From positions 1-64,000 of the forward strand of contig NZ_SBKQ01000016.1 of the NCBI RefSeq assembly GCF_004122145.1: a stretch of 64,000 nt of DNA. The letters run 5' to 3'. The translations under genes were made by a program, and so were the position numbers. Below the pieces are notes generated by a model. That model ran no database searches. It saw nothing but the letters and a program-made list of their open reading frames with translations, and was not told where the DNA came from. Positions 34,688 to 43,349 of this stretch are shown here, in pieces; position 1 is the first letter of the stretch, and each line of letters opens with the position of its first letter. Source of the stretch: Flavobacterium piscinae (GTDB lineage: Bacteria > Bacteroidota > Bacteroidia > Flavobacteriales > Flavobacteriaceae).

Positions 34688-35800
34688 TTATTTAGTTATT
34701 AATTGATTTCCATTATTTTCCATTAATTCTCTTTCTTGGTACAATCCCAATCCTTCAATCACAGGCAAATCATTAAAAGCAAACAAACAGGCATCTTCTG
34801 TTTCTGATAGGTTGTGATGTTCGTGCCAAGCCCAAGAGGGAATGCAAAAAATATCACGTTCCTTCCAATCAAAACGTTGGCCATTGATGATGGAATAGCC
34901 TTTTCCTTTGGCACATTGATAGACGAAAGAGCCGGTATGTTTATGGGCTTTTCCTTTGAATCCGGGTGGTAGCAATTGCATCGAAGCTCCCATGGTTTGC
35001 ATCACATGACCTCCGGTTAACGGATTGGAATACTTCATGAAAATTCCATCAAAAGGATTCGATTCATTGACTTTTTGTGCTTCCAACAAAGCCGGATAGA
35101 CTTTCGACCACGAATATTTAAAGAGGGGAGAATAGGGTTTATCCCAAGTTTTATCCGCCGGTATCAAACCTGCACAACCATAGGTTATTGGGGAATAATT
35201 CAAAGGAGCAACTAAATCTTGTTTGCCATCTAAGACTGCATAATCATTGGCTTCCAAGGCATTCACCAAAGGAATATCGAGTCCGTCTTGCCAAATACAG
35301 GTTTTTCCACCTTCTTCCACACCGTGTTCGTGCCAAGTGGAATTGGGGGTAATGACAAAATCATTCACTTCCAACATGATTTTATTACCATCTACCACCG
35401 TGTATCCTTTTTCGCCTTCCATGATGAAACGAAGAGCGGAGGCACGATGCCGATGTGCGGAGGTAAACTCACCCGGACGGGTGACTTGAATTCCGGTATA
35501 TAGCCATCCCACTGCGGCAGCGACGTCTTTTCTTTTATCATTCACCAAATACACCACACGGCGTCCGGCTTGTTCCGGTGTTACGAGTTCAGAAGATTTC
35601 AGTACCAATTCACGTAAATCGTCATATTTCCATAGCATCGGGACAGAATTCGCTCGTGGTTCCCAAGGTTCAATGTCGTTGGCCACTGTCCATAGTGCAC
35701 CGGCACCTAAGTTTTCTAATTCTTTATAGTACGCTTTTAATTCGTCGGAATCTTGTACTCTGGCACGACCATATTGGTCGTCGGAATGGTTTTCGTTCAT
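34688..35800 (-). CDS. Gentisate 1,2-dioxygenase (bicupin)
   Basis: The 370-aa product is the normal length. The N-terminal cupin has the Fe(II) ligands in SAHRHRASALRFIMEG (His-x-His, ~residues 116-131) and the later His in TWHEHG. The C-terminal cupin contains KAHKHTGSFVYQCAKG. It opens gentisate (2,5-dihydroxybenzoate) between the carboxylate and C2 hydroxyl to give maleylpyruvate. It heads the cluster with FAH hydrolase and maleate isomerase. A ligase, hydroxylase and thioesterase that could supply gentisate are 11-16 kb away on the same strand. A related activity on 5-hydroxyanthranilate or salicylate is also possible. Confidence 0.85.
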   Translation of the reverse strand: MNENHSDDQYGRARVQDSDELKAYYKELENLGAGALWTVANDIEPWEPRANSVPMLWKYDDLRELVLKSSELVTPEQAGRRVVYLVNDKRKDVAAAVGWLYTGIQVTRPGEFTSAHRHRASALRFIMEGEKGYTVVDGNKIMLEVNDFVITPNSTWHEHGVEEGGKTCIWQDGLDIPLVNALEANDYAVLDGKQDLVAPLNYSPITYGCAGLIPADKTWDKPYSPLFKYSWSKVYPALLEAQKVNESNPFDGIFMKYSNPLTGGHVMQTMGASMQLLPPGFKGKAHKHTGSFVYQCAKGKGYSIINGQRFDWKERDIFCIPSWAWHEHHNLSETEDACLFAFNDLPVIEGLGLYQERELMENNGNQLITK

Positions 35801-35904
35801 GATAAAATTTCAAAGTAATGTGGTAAATTTACAATATTTCTTTGAATTTTTCAACGGCGGTTTTATACTTTGGGATGTTAAAATCTTAAATTAATTGTTT
35901 GATT

Positions 35905-37320
35905 TTAAAATTGAAAATAAATAAATTGTTCGCCACTTCCCTGAGCAATTACAATCAAGAAAATCATGGCTGCCCAAACAATTGAAAAGAGCCAATTTGG
36001 AATTGATTCAGAAACCATTTTTACAGTATGTTTTCGCATATAAAAATGAGTCAAGAATAGTATTCCAACCAGAATAAATACTTTTACTAAATCAAAATAT
36101 TCTAAAACCATCACGCCTTCAGGATGCAAAAACAACATAGATTCAATCATATATTTTGCTGTGCTGAATTCTCTCGCTCTAAAAAACACCCACGTAAAAT
36201 TGACCAATGTGAATGTTAAAAATGCTAAGAAAATTCCATTCCACTTAGTTGTTTTGATGTTGATTTTTTTTCTGAATAGCTTTTCAATAACTAAATAGAA
36301 ACCATGCAAAGCCCCCCAGACTACAAATGTCCAAGCAGCTCCGTGCCACAAACCGCCAACTAACATAGTTACCATTAAAGCAACATACATACGCGTCATT
36401 CCAAATTGATTTCCGCCCATTGGAATATATACATAATCGCGAAGCCAAGTGGAAAGAGTGATGTGCCAACGACGCCAAAAATCGGTAAAACCAATGGCAC
36501 CATACGGATATAAAAAGTTGTGTGGAAGCACGAATCCGAGCATCATTGCAATGCCAATTGCACATGTGGAATACCCTGCAAAATCAAAGAATATTTGACC
36601 TGAAAATGCTAAAGTCCCTGCCCAAGCATCCCAGAAGTTGGTGGCTTCTTTTGAGCCAAAAACTGTGTCTGCAGCATCTGATAAAAGTGTGTCGGCTAAT
36701 ACTACTTTTTGAAAAAGTCCCAATGTCAATAAAAATAAACCCCAAATGAATTGATTGACTGTAGCTTTTTTTTCTTCGTAAAATTGTTCGATTAATTCAC
36801 CTGCTCTTACGATTGGTCCTGCCACTAATTGGGGGAAGAATGTAACATACAACGCAAAATCTAAAAATGTTTTTGCCGGTTTAGTTTTCCGATTATACAT
36901 ATCTAAAGTGTAGGACATTGTTTGAAAAGTATAAAATGAAATTCCCATTGGTAAAATAATATCCATGGGTTGAGCTTGGTATTCAATTCCAATAGAATTC
37001 ATTAAAAAGGTAAAGTTTTCCAATAAGAAGTTCCCGTATTTAAAGAAACCTAAAAAACCCAGATTTACAAACATACTCAGAAAGAGCCAACCATTTCTTT
37101 TACGTTGATTTTCTTCAACAAATAATTTATTTGCAGCAACCCAATCGACTAAGGTTGAAAGCCATAGAAGAATAATTAATGGTGGATTCCATAACCCATA
37201 GAACACATAACTAGTAAATAGCAACATTCTTTTTCTATTACTCCAGTTTAAAAGATTGGAATAATAAATAGCTATTACTATTACCAAAAAAACCATAAAA
37301 CTTAGTGAATTAAATAACAT
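35905..37320 (-). CDS. MBOAT family O-acyltransferase (AlgI-like)
   Basis: The 471-aa polytopic membrane protein has about ten to twelve spans. Signature segments are PMGISFYTFQTMSYTLDMYNRK, FPQLVAGPIVRAGELIEQF, FTDFWRRWHITLSTWLRDYVYIPMGGNQ and the catalytic histidine in MLVGGLWHGAAWTFVVWGALHG. AlgI/DltB-type enzymes pass acyl (usually acetyl) groups across the inner membrane for modification of polysaccharide or wall polymers. It is 2 bp downstream of an SGNH-like partner, the same pairing as AlgI with AlgJ/X, so O-acetylation of an extracellular polysaccharide is the likely role. Confidence 0.93.
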   Translation of the reverse strand: MLFNSLSFMVFLVIVIAIYYSNLLNWSNRKRMLLFTSYVFYGLWNPPLIILLWLSTLVDWVAANKLFVEENQRKRNGWLFLSMFVNLGFLGFFKYGNFLLENFTFLMNSIGIEYQAQPMDIILPMGISFYTFQTMSYTLDMYNRKTKPAKTFLDFALYVTFFPQLVAGPIVRAGELIEQFYEEKKATVNQFIWGLFLLTLGLFQKVVLADTLLSDAADTVFGSKEATNFWDAWAGTLAFSGQIFFDFAGYSTCAIGIAMMLGFVLPHNFLYPYGAIGFTDFWRRWHITLSTWLRDYVYIPMGGNQFGMTRMYVALMVTMLVGGLWHGAAWTFVVWGALHGFYLVIEKLFRKKINIKTTKWNGIFLAFLTFTLVNFTWVFFRAREFSTAKYMIESMLFLHPEGVMVLEYFDLVKVFILVGILFLTHFYMRKHTVKMVSESIPNWLFSIVWAAMIFLIVIAQGSGEQFIYFQF

Positions 37321-37322
37321 AA

Positions 37323-38363
37323 TTAGTTGGTTTTAGTGTTAGTAATTACTTTATCATTCAATAAAATCTTAATCAATCTTTCAGTGAAAATAGTAGCATC
37401 AGGTCCTGATAAATGAGACCATTCTGGTAGTTCAAATCCGCTTAATTCTTCGTAATCTGAGTAGTAATAAGCAGGAGCATTGGCTTTTTTGACCAATACA
37501 TCCCAAAAATCCTTTCGTGGCAAACCTTTGCTTTCCAAATCATGAAAAAATCCTGTTGAAGGTAAACGTAATAAGATTACTTTTCCACCACGAGATTTCA
37601 ACTTTTCTAAGTCTTTTAGAAAAAATTCGATAGTTCCGTCTTTATCGGGTGGAGGAAAATCCCCAGCCATCATACCTTTCCAAACGGCTTTTATTGAATT
37701 GGCAAAGGCGGTATCGGTCACCATTTGATCTTTCATACGAACATTTCTGTTGATGTCGATGTCTTGGAAACGTCTGAAAGGAGGGAAGTCAGAGTATTTT
37801 GTTCTTCCAGAGAATTTAATAGTTCTTAGTAACGCTTTTAAATTTATATCATCATACCATTCCTCATCATCGTTAGAAATAAAGGCAAACGTTTTTTGCA
37901 ATGGAACTGATAAACTATAATTTAACTGTTGAGCGTAAGTCCGCTCTTTATAAAATTTAGATCGTGATGCCGCTCTCTTCCATGGAGATGCTTCGGGAAA
38001 AGTGGTTGAAAAAAATAATCCGGGTGTAACTCCAACTACAACAGTTCCGTTAAAATCTGAATTTTCTACAATGTCATGAAAAACAGGTAGTGGTGAAGCT
38101 CCAGCATTGGCCAATTGAATTGGTTTAATACCGGTTTGTTTTTCCCATTGATCTAATTGAATGTCAAACAAAACGCGTGAGGAACCCACAAGAACAACTT
38201 CGTTGGAAGTAGCATTTTCTACTTTTGTACGGTTTTTTGCCCAAAGATATTTGTCGTCGTCCAAATCTGGAAAATAGCCTTTAGAACGCCAGTAAAGTTC
38301 CCAAGCAACTATTGCCAAGAAACTTAAGATGATTGTGATTAGCAAACTCTTTTTAAGATTCAT
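37323..38363 (-). CDS. Periplasmic SGNH-like protein paired with the MBOAT enzyme
   Basis: The 346-aa product has one N-terminal membrane anchor (about 6-25) and an SGNH/GDSL-like fold facing the periplasm. Block I is VVLVGSSRVLFDIQ (Ser in GSSR), a later NAGASPLPVF fits block II/III and the C-terminal WSHLSGPDA supplies the catalytic His. AlgJ/AlgX-like partners of MBOAT transferases take the acyl group and place it on the polymer. The gene is immediately upstream of the MBOAT gene. Sequence similarity to AlgJ itself is not obvious, so the partner role is inferred from context and motif. Confidence 0.75.
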   Translation of the reverse strand: MNLKKSLLITIILSFLAIVAWELYWRSKGYFPDLDDDKYLWAKNRTKVENATSNEVVLVGSSRVLFDIQLDQWEKQTGIKPIQLANAGASPLPVFHDIVENSDFNGTVVVGVTPGLFFSTTFPEASPWKRAASRSKFYKERTYAQQLNYSLSVPLQKTFAFISNDDEEWYDDINLKALLRTIKFSGRTKYSDFPPFRRFQDIDINRNVRMKDQMVTDTAFANSIKAVWKGMMAGDFPPPDKDGTIEFFLKDLEKLKSRGGKVILLRLPSTGFFHDLESKGLPRKDFWDVLVKKANAPAYYYSDYEELSGFELPEWSHLSGPDATIFTERLIKILLNDKVITNTKTN

Positions 38364-38386
38364 ATTTTATAAGTTTTAGTTAGGTA

Positions 38387-39646
38387 TTATTTAAATGCTA
38401 TCTGAGTCAAACGCATTGGCTGTATTTTTCTATAAGTTAATGAACGCCAAACCCATTCGGCGGGACCATACTGAAAATAACGCAACCAGATTGTGCTGAA
38501 AATAATCTGAATAATAAATACCATAATTCCAAAAAGTGTTAAATAAAGCGGTCCCACTTTTCCCATCATTTCTAATCCAGCTCCAAGAAAAACAAAATTA
38601 CCAATGAGTGAATGTGAGATATAATTAGTAAATGCCATTCTACCAACCGGAGAAACAATTTGAAGAATTTTGTGACCTAATTTTGTTTGAAAGCCAAACA
38701 TTAGCAAACCAACGTAAGTCAAAGCCAATGGAACTACACCTAAAGCATAATAAATCGTTAATTTTAAACCACTTGGTTGCAAATTGTAATATTCGCCTCT
38801 TACAGAAGAAGACATATAAGATGCTAATAAATAATTGAATGGAATACCAATTAGAATCCCAAGAATGATTATTGTAATAACTGTTTTCCTATGCTGTTTT
38901 AACTTTTTATAAAAATCAGAACGACCAATTACGTAGCCAATTAGAAACATTCCGATTACTTTTGAGATTCGGCTCACGTAAATCAAATAGCCATATCTGT
39001 AGAAAACTCCGGCTATATTTGACTTCAGCTGATCTAACCAAGAACCTTCATGCATGAGGGCTCTGTATTTTTCGTTGGACATTTCTCCAAAGAAAAAGTG
39101 TGTTACTTGATCACCCATATCAAAAAGAAATATGGCAGGAAAATTAAGTATTGGAAAATACATTTTTACGGCATACAAAAGAATAGGAGAAAGGAGTAAT
39201 GTTGAGCCGATAATAAGAAGCGTTTTATTTGTAAACTTCAATAAGGGTAATATAATGAAACCCAACAATGCATAGAAAAAAACGATATCACCAGACCAGA
39301 TTAATAAATGTATTCCACCTAACAAAAGCATGAAAAATAATCGTCTTTTTATTAAAGGAATAGTATCTGTTCCTTTTTCAATGCCTCTTTTTAATTGAAA
39401 AGCAATTCCCCAACCAAAAAGCAGACTAAAAATAGAATAGAACTTTCCTTCTATAAATAAATACTGAAGAAACCGAACGGTACCATCCCAACTTTCCATT
39501 ATCCATGGGCTAATAACTTTAGCACTCTCATTATAAAAACTAAGATGAGCCAAATTGGCAATAAAAATTCCAAGTATGGCAAAGCCACGAAGAGCATCCA
39601 TGAAGGTTTCCCTTTCACTATTTTGAGTTGGTTGGGTTGTTATCAT
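38387..39646 (-). CDS. DUF418 (YeiB-like) membrane protein
   Basis: The 419-aa product has about ten membrane spans and the YeiB/DUF418 plan: RETFMDALRGFAILGIFIANLAHLSFY near the start, FSLLFGWGIAFQL, and in the C-terminal DUF418 part PVGRMAFTNYISHSLIGNFVF followed by a WLRYFQYGPAEWVWRSLTYRK tail. The DALRGFA motif links the family to acyltransferase-3-like membrane proteins, and some relatives act in polysaccharide acylation. It is 24 bp upstream of the SGNH-MBOAT pair, which suggests a shared role, not proven by sequence. Confidence 0.85.
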   Translation of the reverse strand: MITTQPTQNSERETFMDALRGFAILGIFIANLAHLSFYNESAKVISPWIMESWDGTVRFLQYLFIEGKFYSIFSLLFGWGIAFQLKRGIEKGTDTIPLIKRRLFFMLLLGGIHLLIWSGDIVFFYALLGFIILPLLKFTNKTLLIIGSTLLLSPILLYAVKMYFPILNFPAIFLFDMGDQVTHFFFGEMSNEKYRALMHEGSWLDQLKSNIAGVFYRYGYLIYVSRISKVIGMFLIGYVIGRSDFYKKLKQHRKTVITIIILGILIGIPFNYLLASYMSSSVRGEYYNLQPSGLKLTIYYALGVVPLALTYVGLLMFGFQTKLGHKILQIVSPVGRMAFTNYISHSLIGNFVFLGAGLEMMGKVGPLYLTLFGIMVFIIQIIFSTIWLRYFQYGPAEWVWRSLTYRKIQPMRLTQIAFK

Positions 39647-39693
39647 TAAAAGTTGAATTTGGTTTAGCTAATTTTCAAAAGTTGACTTTAGTT

Positions 39694-40743
39694 TTATTTA
39701 AAACTTCCGTCGTTCACATCTTTGATAAACTTGATTAAACCATTGAAATATGTTTTTTGATCATCATATTGTGAACAATGACTTCCATTGGTTAATAAAA
39801 AATGACCGTTTTGGACTTCAGTACTCATCCATTCCATGTATTTAGGATCCATCGTATCGTATTTGGCTCCTATCATCAGAGTTGGCGTTTTGATTTCTTT
39901 TAAGCGTTGCGAAACATCCCAATCTTTCAAAGTGGCATTTTTGGTCATGCCAAATTCACTGTATCCTTGCATGTAGATATAAATGTTTGGGTTCAAATGT
40001 TTGAAAGCACGATTAATCGATTCTGGCCATTCGTTTAGTGGCATTCTTAAAACATGTTCGGTGTAATAATTGTTCATGACCAATTCTGCATAACGAGGAT
40101 TAGTGAAATCTTCTTTGGCTTCTAAATCCATGATTTCTTTCAAAACTTCAGGATTCATTTGAGGAGCTAAAACTTCTTTGGCATATTTTTCATATTCTGG
40201 TGCACTAGCTACCATGTTTGAAATAATCAGACCTTTTAAATTATCTTGGTATTTTAAAGCATATTCCATGGCTAACATTCCACCCCAAGATTGTCCAAGT
40301 AGATAGAAATTGTCTTTGTTTAAATTCAATGCTTTTCTAACTTGTTCAACTTCTTCCACAAAATGTTCGGTTGTCCAAAGGGTTGAATCATTTGGTTTGT
40401 CACTATAATACGAATCCAATTGGTCATAATAAATGTATTCGATTTCTTCATTGGGGAAGAAACCATCAAAACATTCGAAGAATTCGTGTGTTCCACCCGG
40501 TCCTCCATGGAGTAATAAAACTTTCATTTTTGGATTATTTCCCATACGTTTTGTCCAAACATTGAATGTTCCTTTTGGAGTGGAAATCGGAATCATTTTG
40601 ATGCCACCTGTAAATTGATCGTCACTCGAAGAGTAATCAAAATAACTTGATTTTGAAGTTGACTCTTCTGATAAGTTTTGTTTTTGATTACAGCCTAAAA
40701 GTAATACGGCAGTGAAGAGTAGGAGGTATTTTGTAATTTCCAT
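39694..40743 (-). CDS. Proline-iminopeptidase-family alpha/beta hydrolase, lipoprotein
   Basis: The 349-aa product has a lipobox LLLGC (Cys18). The alpha/beta hydrolase body shows VLLLHGGPGGTHEF (oxyanion region), nucleophile elbow GQSWGGMLAMEY and a C-terminal His in NGSHCSQYDDQ. This matches the prolyl aminopeptidase family, but the usual DQLGSGRS segment is altered to YDQLDSYYSDKP. It probably cleaves N-terminal residues, often proline, from peptides at the envelope. It is separated from DUF418 by 47 bp on the same strand. Confidence 0.86.
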   Translation of the reverse strand: MEITKYLLLFTAVLLLGCNQKQNLSEESTSKSSYFDYSSSDDQFTGGIKMIPISTPKGTFNVWTKRMGNNPKMKVLLLHGGPGGTHEFFECFDGFFPNEEIEYIYYDQLDSYYSDKPNDSTLWTTEHFVEEVEQVRKALNLNKDNFYLLGQSWGGMLAMEYALKYQDNLKGLIISNMVASAPEYEKYAKEVLAPQMNPEVLKEIMDLEAKEDFTNPRYAELVMNNYYTEHVLRMPLNEWPESINRAFKHLNPNIYIYMQGYSEFGMTKNATLKDWDVSQRLKEIKTPTLMIGAKYDTMDPKYMEWMSTEVQNGHFLLTNGSHCSQYDDQKTYFNGLIKFIKDVNDGSFK

Positions 40744-40845
40744 TTTTGTAAAATTAATTGATTGATTACTATAAATATAGACAATTTATTTGTTTGAAGT
40801 ATTATTTTTAAATTCAGTTTTCAAATGAAGCAATTAATCTTAGAT

Positions 40846-41775
40846 TTATTTTGCTAAGGTTTCCAAAACCGGTCTGAAAGACACATTTAAATCTTTTAAA
40901 GCTAAATCGTTTTTATAAATTATTTCCGGGGAAGATTTAGGTTTACGATCGTTCAACATTTCGTGAACATCAGAAACTTTATAGGTTTCGCTCGATAAAA
41001 GATAATTTTTACCATGCAGGTGGTAGGTTGTTGCCAGTTTGAAGGTAGCTTGAGCGACATCATTTACATCTACAATTGAAAATGGCACATCATGATCATA
41101 CAATGTCTGGATAAATTCATCAGGTGCAATTTTGTTTTTAATTAGAAATTGTAATCCTGTTGACGTGGAATCCAATCGGTCCGACATTGATTTTCCCATC
41201 ACCATGACAGGGGAAACAGAACTGATTTCGAAGGAGAGAGTTGGATTGTTATCTATAAATTGTTCCACTACCTGATTAGCAATAAACTTGGCTTGAGCAT
41301 AAGGATGACTTGATTCGCTTGTAAACTTTTGACTAGTTTCGTCATAGGTATCCGTAAAACTTTTTCCGTCTGCCGGTAAAGGAAAATTAGTATTCCAAGC
41401 TGCAACAGATGCAATTAGAACTACTTTTTTTACACTTGGGGTTTGTTTGATGACTTCCAAAAAGTTTTCTGTCCCTTTGATAGTGGGCGTGAAGAGTTCC
41501 TTTTCAGGATCAGTAATTGTCAGTTGAAAGGGAGTTCCACTGTGTATCACAATATCACATTCGCTAACAAACTCTTTTAATTGAGCTTTGTTTTCTACAT
41601 TAAGTTCTTCGATGTATAAATGATCGGTGTTATTCAAATTCATCAAATGCCGGTATTTTTCTTCTTTTGAAATATCGGTTGTAGAAACTTTGACTTCAAA
41701 TCCATTGTCTAAAAATTGTTTGGTGATATAGCTACCTATGAAACCTGAACCACCGATAATGCCCACTTTTTTCAT
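40846..41775 (-). CDS. Extended SDR (NAD-dependent epimerase/reductase family)
   Basis: The product is 309 aa from ATG 41775; the nine codons upstream lie in a terminator hairpin. Rossmann motif KVGIIGGSGFIGSYI is at residues 3-17. The catalytic Tyr-Lys are in SSHPYAQAKFIANQ (YxxxK, ~160). It resembles dihydroflavonol-4-reductase-like SDRs that reduce a ketone or aldehyde with NAD(P)H; the substrate is unknown. It lies downstream of an NTF2-like lipoprotein gene, with a terminator between. Confidence 0.85.
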   Translation of the reverse strand: MKKVGIIGGSGFIGSYITKQFLDNGFEVKVSTTDISKEEKYRHLMNLNNTDHLYIEELNVENKAQLKEFVSECDIVIHSGTPFQLTITDPEKELFTPTIKGTENFLEVIKQTPSVKKVVLIASVAAWNTNFPLPADGKSFTDTYDETSQKFTSESSHPYAQAKFIANQVVEQFIDNNPTLSFEISSVSPVMVMGKSMSDRLDSTSTGLQFLIKNKIAPDEFIQTLYDHDVPFSIVDVNDVAQATFKLATTYHLHGKNYLLSSETYKVSDVHEMLNDRKPKSSPEIIYKNDLALKDLNVSFRPVLETLAK

Positions 41776-41786
41776 TTTTTTATAGT

Positions 41787-41826
41787 TTAAAAAAACCTGC
41801 AAAGCTTTTGAGTTCGTTGCAGGTTT
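41787..41826 (-). terminator. Terminator after the NTF2-like lipoprotein gene
   Basis: AAACCTGCAA (41793-41802) pairs with 41817-41826 around a 14-nt loop. On the minus strand it is followed by a T run. It lies 13 bp beyond the NTF2-like stop codon and just before the SDR start. Confidence 0.75.
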
Positions 41827-41838
41827 CTGAATTAATAA

Positions 41839-42348
41839 TTATTCTGTTGCTTGCTCCATTTCTGGTTCAGGCTTTTCTGCTTGTTTAAGCATATCGGTTA
41901 CAATTTCAGAATTATTCCAATAACCATATTCTTCCACAATTTTTCCATCCACAAAACGTGCGGTGTTGTGAAAAGGAATTTCATATACTTTATTGGTCGT
42001 TTTTATGGTTCCTTTCCATAATCCCCAAAAATTCACCCACGTTTCTCCTTTATCAGTGACAACCATTTCATATTCTTCTTTTTCAACTACATAAGAAAAC
42101 ATGGCCGCATCCTCTTTATTTTTTTCTAAAGCCTGTGCTACGGTTATTGCTTTTTCTTTAGTTACATTGTTGCAAATTTTTGCTGTATCGGCATAAGGGG
42201 CTGCAAAATTTTCCCAATCTTGATTTTTGTAAACCTCAATTGATTTTTTATACGTATCAATTTCAGGTGATTGTTGGGTATACCGTTGTTTTTCTTGACA
42301 GGATGCCAAAACAACTAATCCTATAACGACTAATACTATTTTTTTCAT
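41839..42348 (-). CDS. NTF2-like (SnoaL) lipoprotein
   Basis: The 169-aa product has a lipoprotein signal (MKKIVLVVIGLVVLASC, Cys17). The mature part fits the nuclear-transport-factor-2/SnoaL fold: an N-terminal helix IDTYKKSIEVYKNQDWENFAAPYADTAKI, then a beta sheet ending VYEIPFHNTARFVDGKIVEEYGYWN. Members bind small ligands or act as small enzymes. The C-terminal tail is acidic. It is likely to sit in the envelope. It is preceded by a 115-bp gap from the next gene and followed by a terminator, so it may be monocistronic. Confidence 0.8.
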   Translation of the reverse strand: MKKIVLVVIGLVVLASCQEKQRYTQQSPEIDTYKKSIEVYKNQDWENFAAPYADTAKICNNVTKEKAITVAQALEKNKEDAAMFSYVVEKEEYEMVVTDKGETWVNFWGLWKGTIKTTNKVYEIPFHNTARFVDGKIVEEYGYWNNSEIVTDMLKQAEKPEPEMEQATE

Positions 42349-42463
42349 AATTATATTATTTTAAGATGAATTATTTTGTTACACACTCAATAACTTGTTT
42401 TCAATTCAATTTCGAAATGGAAAATGTTTACAATGTTTATATGAAGCGTGTTAAATTAAATTG

Positions 42464-43186
42464 TTATTTGCTCATTTCTTTGTTAAGTATATAAGTATAA
42501 CCCCATGAAGCATCTAATGAATTTCTAAAATCATTACGCATTTGCTCCGCTTTTTTCACACCAAGTTTATTTTCCATCACTTTCCAAACACCCTCCTTTT
42601 CAATATCCAGTTCTGCTAAATTTTTATATGAAGTTGACACCATATAATCAGGTGCGTCTTCGGCACCACCCATAAACGAATACCATGAACCTCTAATATC
42701 TCCTTCTACAGCTTTTAGTGTGTTATGAACATCTTTAACGGTAGCATTGAAAAGAGTAGAATTTTTTACTCTAAAGTAGGTTACCCAAACTACAGTGCGA
42801 TCCGGAGTTACTTTTTTAGTGCTCATTTCCGGCATAGTAGAGGCCAAATGATACACATTTTTTTCGATGTGCGGCATAATCATATTGATAACAATGTCTC
42901 TACACGCTTTGCCGGCTTCATCATCTTTGTCAAACTCTGTCCAGTTTTTAACCATTCCTGTTAAAACATAAACAGTTCCTTCTCCTTGCAATCTTGACCA
43001 AAGATTCCAAGAATCTGTTCCATTGTTTTTTTCATAACATTCTTTATACATTTTTACACCTGCCTTGAATTGTTCATTATGACCTTGTTTGATCGTTAAT
43101 TCAGACATTGTTAAAATTTGACTTTCTGTAACCTGTGCTACTGCTAAAAATGGTACTAGCAGAACTAAAAAGAATAATTTTTTCAT
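42464..43186 (-). CDS. Secreted hypothetical protein
   Basis: The 240-aa product has signal peptide MKKLFFLVLLVPFLAVAQ. Two halves show a similar plan, SELTIKQGHNEQFKAGVKMYKECYEKNNG...WSRLQGEGTVYVL and VTYFRVKNSTLFNATVKDVHNTLKAVEG...GSWYSF, which may be a tandem dimeric alpha/beta-barrel-like fold. I recall uncharacterised homologues in Flavobacteria. No catalytic motif is apparent. It stands alone between the NTF2-like gene and the histidine kinase. Confidence 0.7.
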   Translation of the reverse strand: MKKLFFLVLLVPFLAVAQVTESQILTMSELTIKQGHNEQFKAGVKMYKECYEKNNGTDSWNLWSRLQGEGTVYVLTGMVKNWTEFDKDDEAGKACRDIVINMIMPHIEKNVYHLASTMPEMSTKKVTPDRTVVWVTYFRVKNSTLFNATVKDVHNTLKAVEGDIRGSWYSFMGGAEDAPDYMVSTSYKNLAELDIEKEGVWKVMENKLGVKKAEQMRNDFRNSLDASWGYTYILNKEMSK

Positions 43187-43349
43187 GATTAATTAGATTT
43201 AAATTAGTATAAATTCAAGACTAAGTAAATTCTAATTAATTGATTATGAAATGATTTTAGGACGAAAAGGGCAGAATAATGTCCGAAGGTGGTGTTTTGT
43301 TTATCGGAATACGTCAATTGGTTATTGTGGCAATGAATCAATTGGAAGA

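Noticed and set aside
37323..38363. Direct assignment as AlgJ or DltD
   Set aside because: SGNH-like motifs and the MBOAT neighbour support a partner role, but I see no closer similarity to either named protein.
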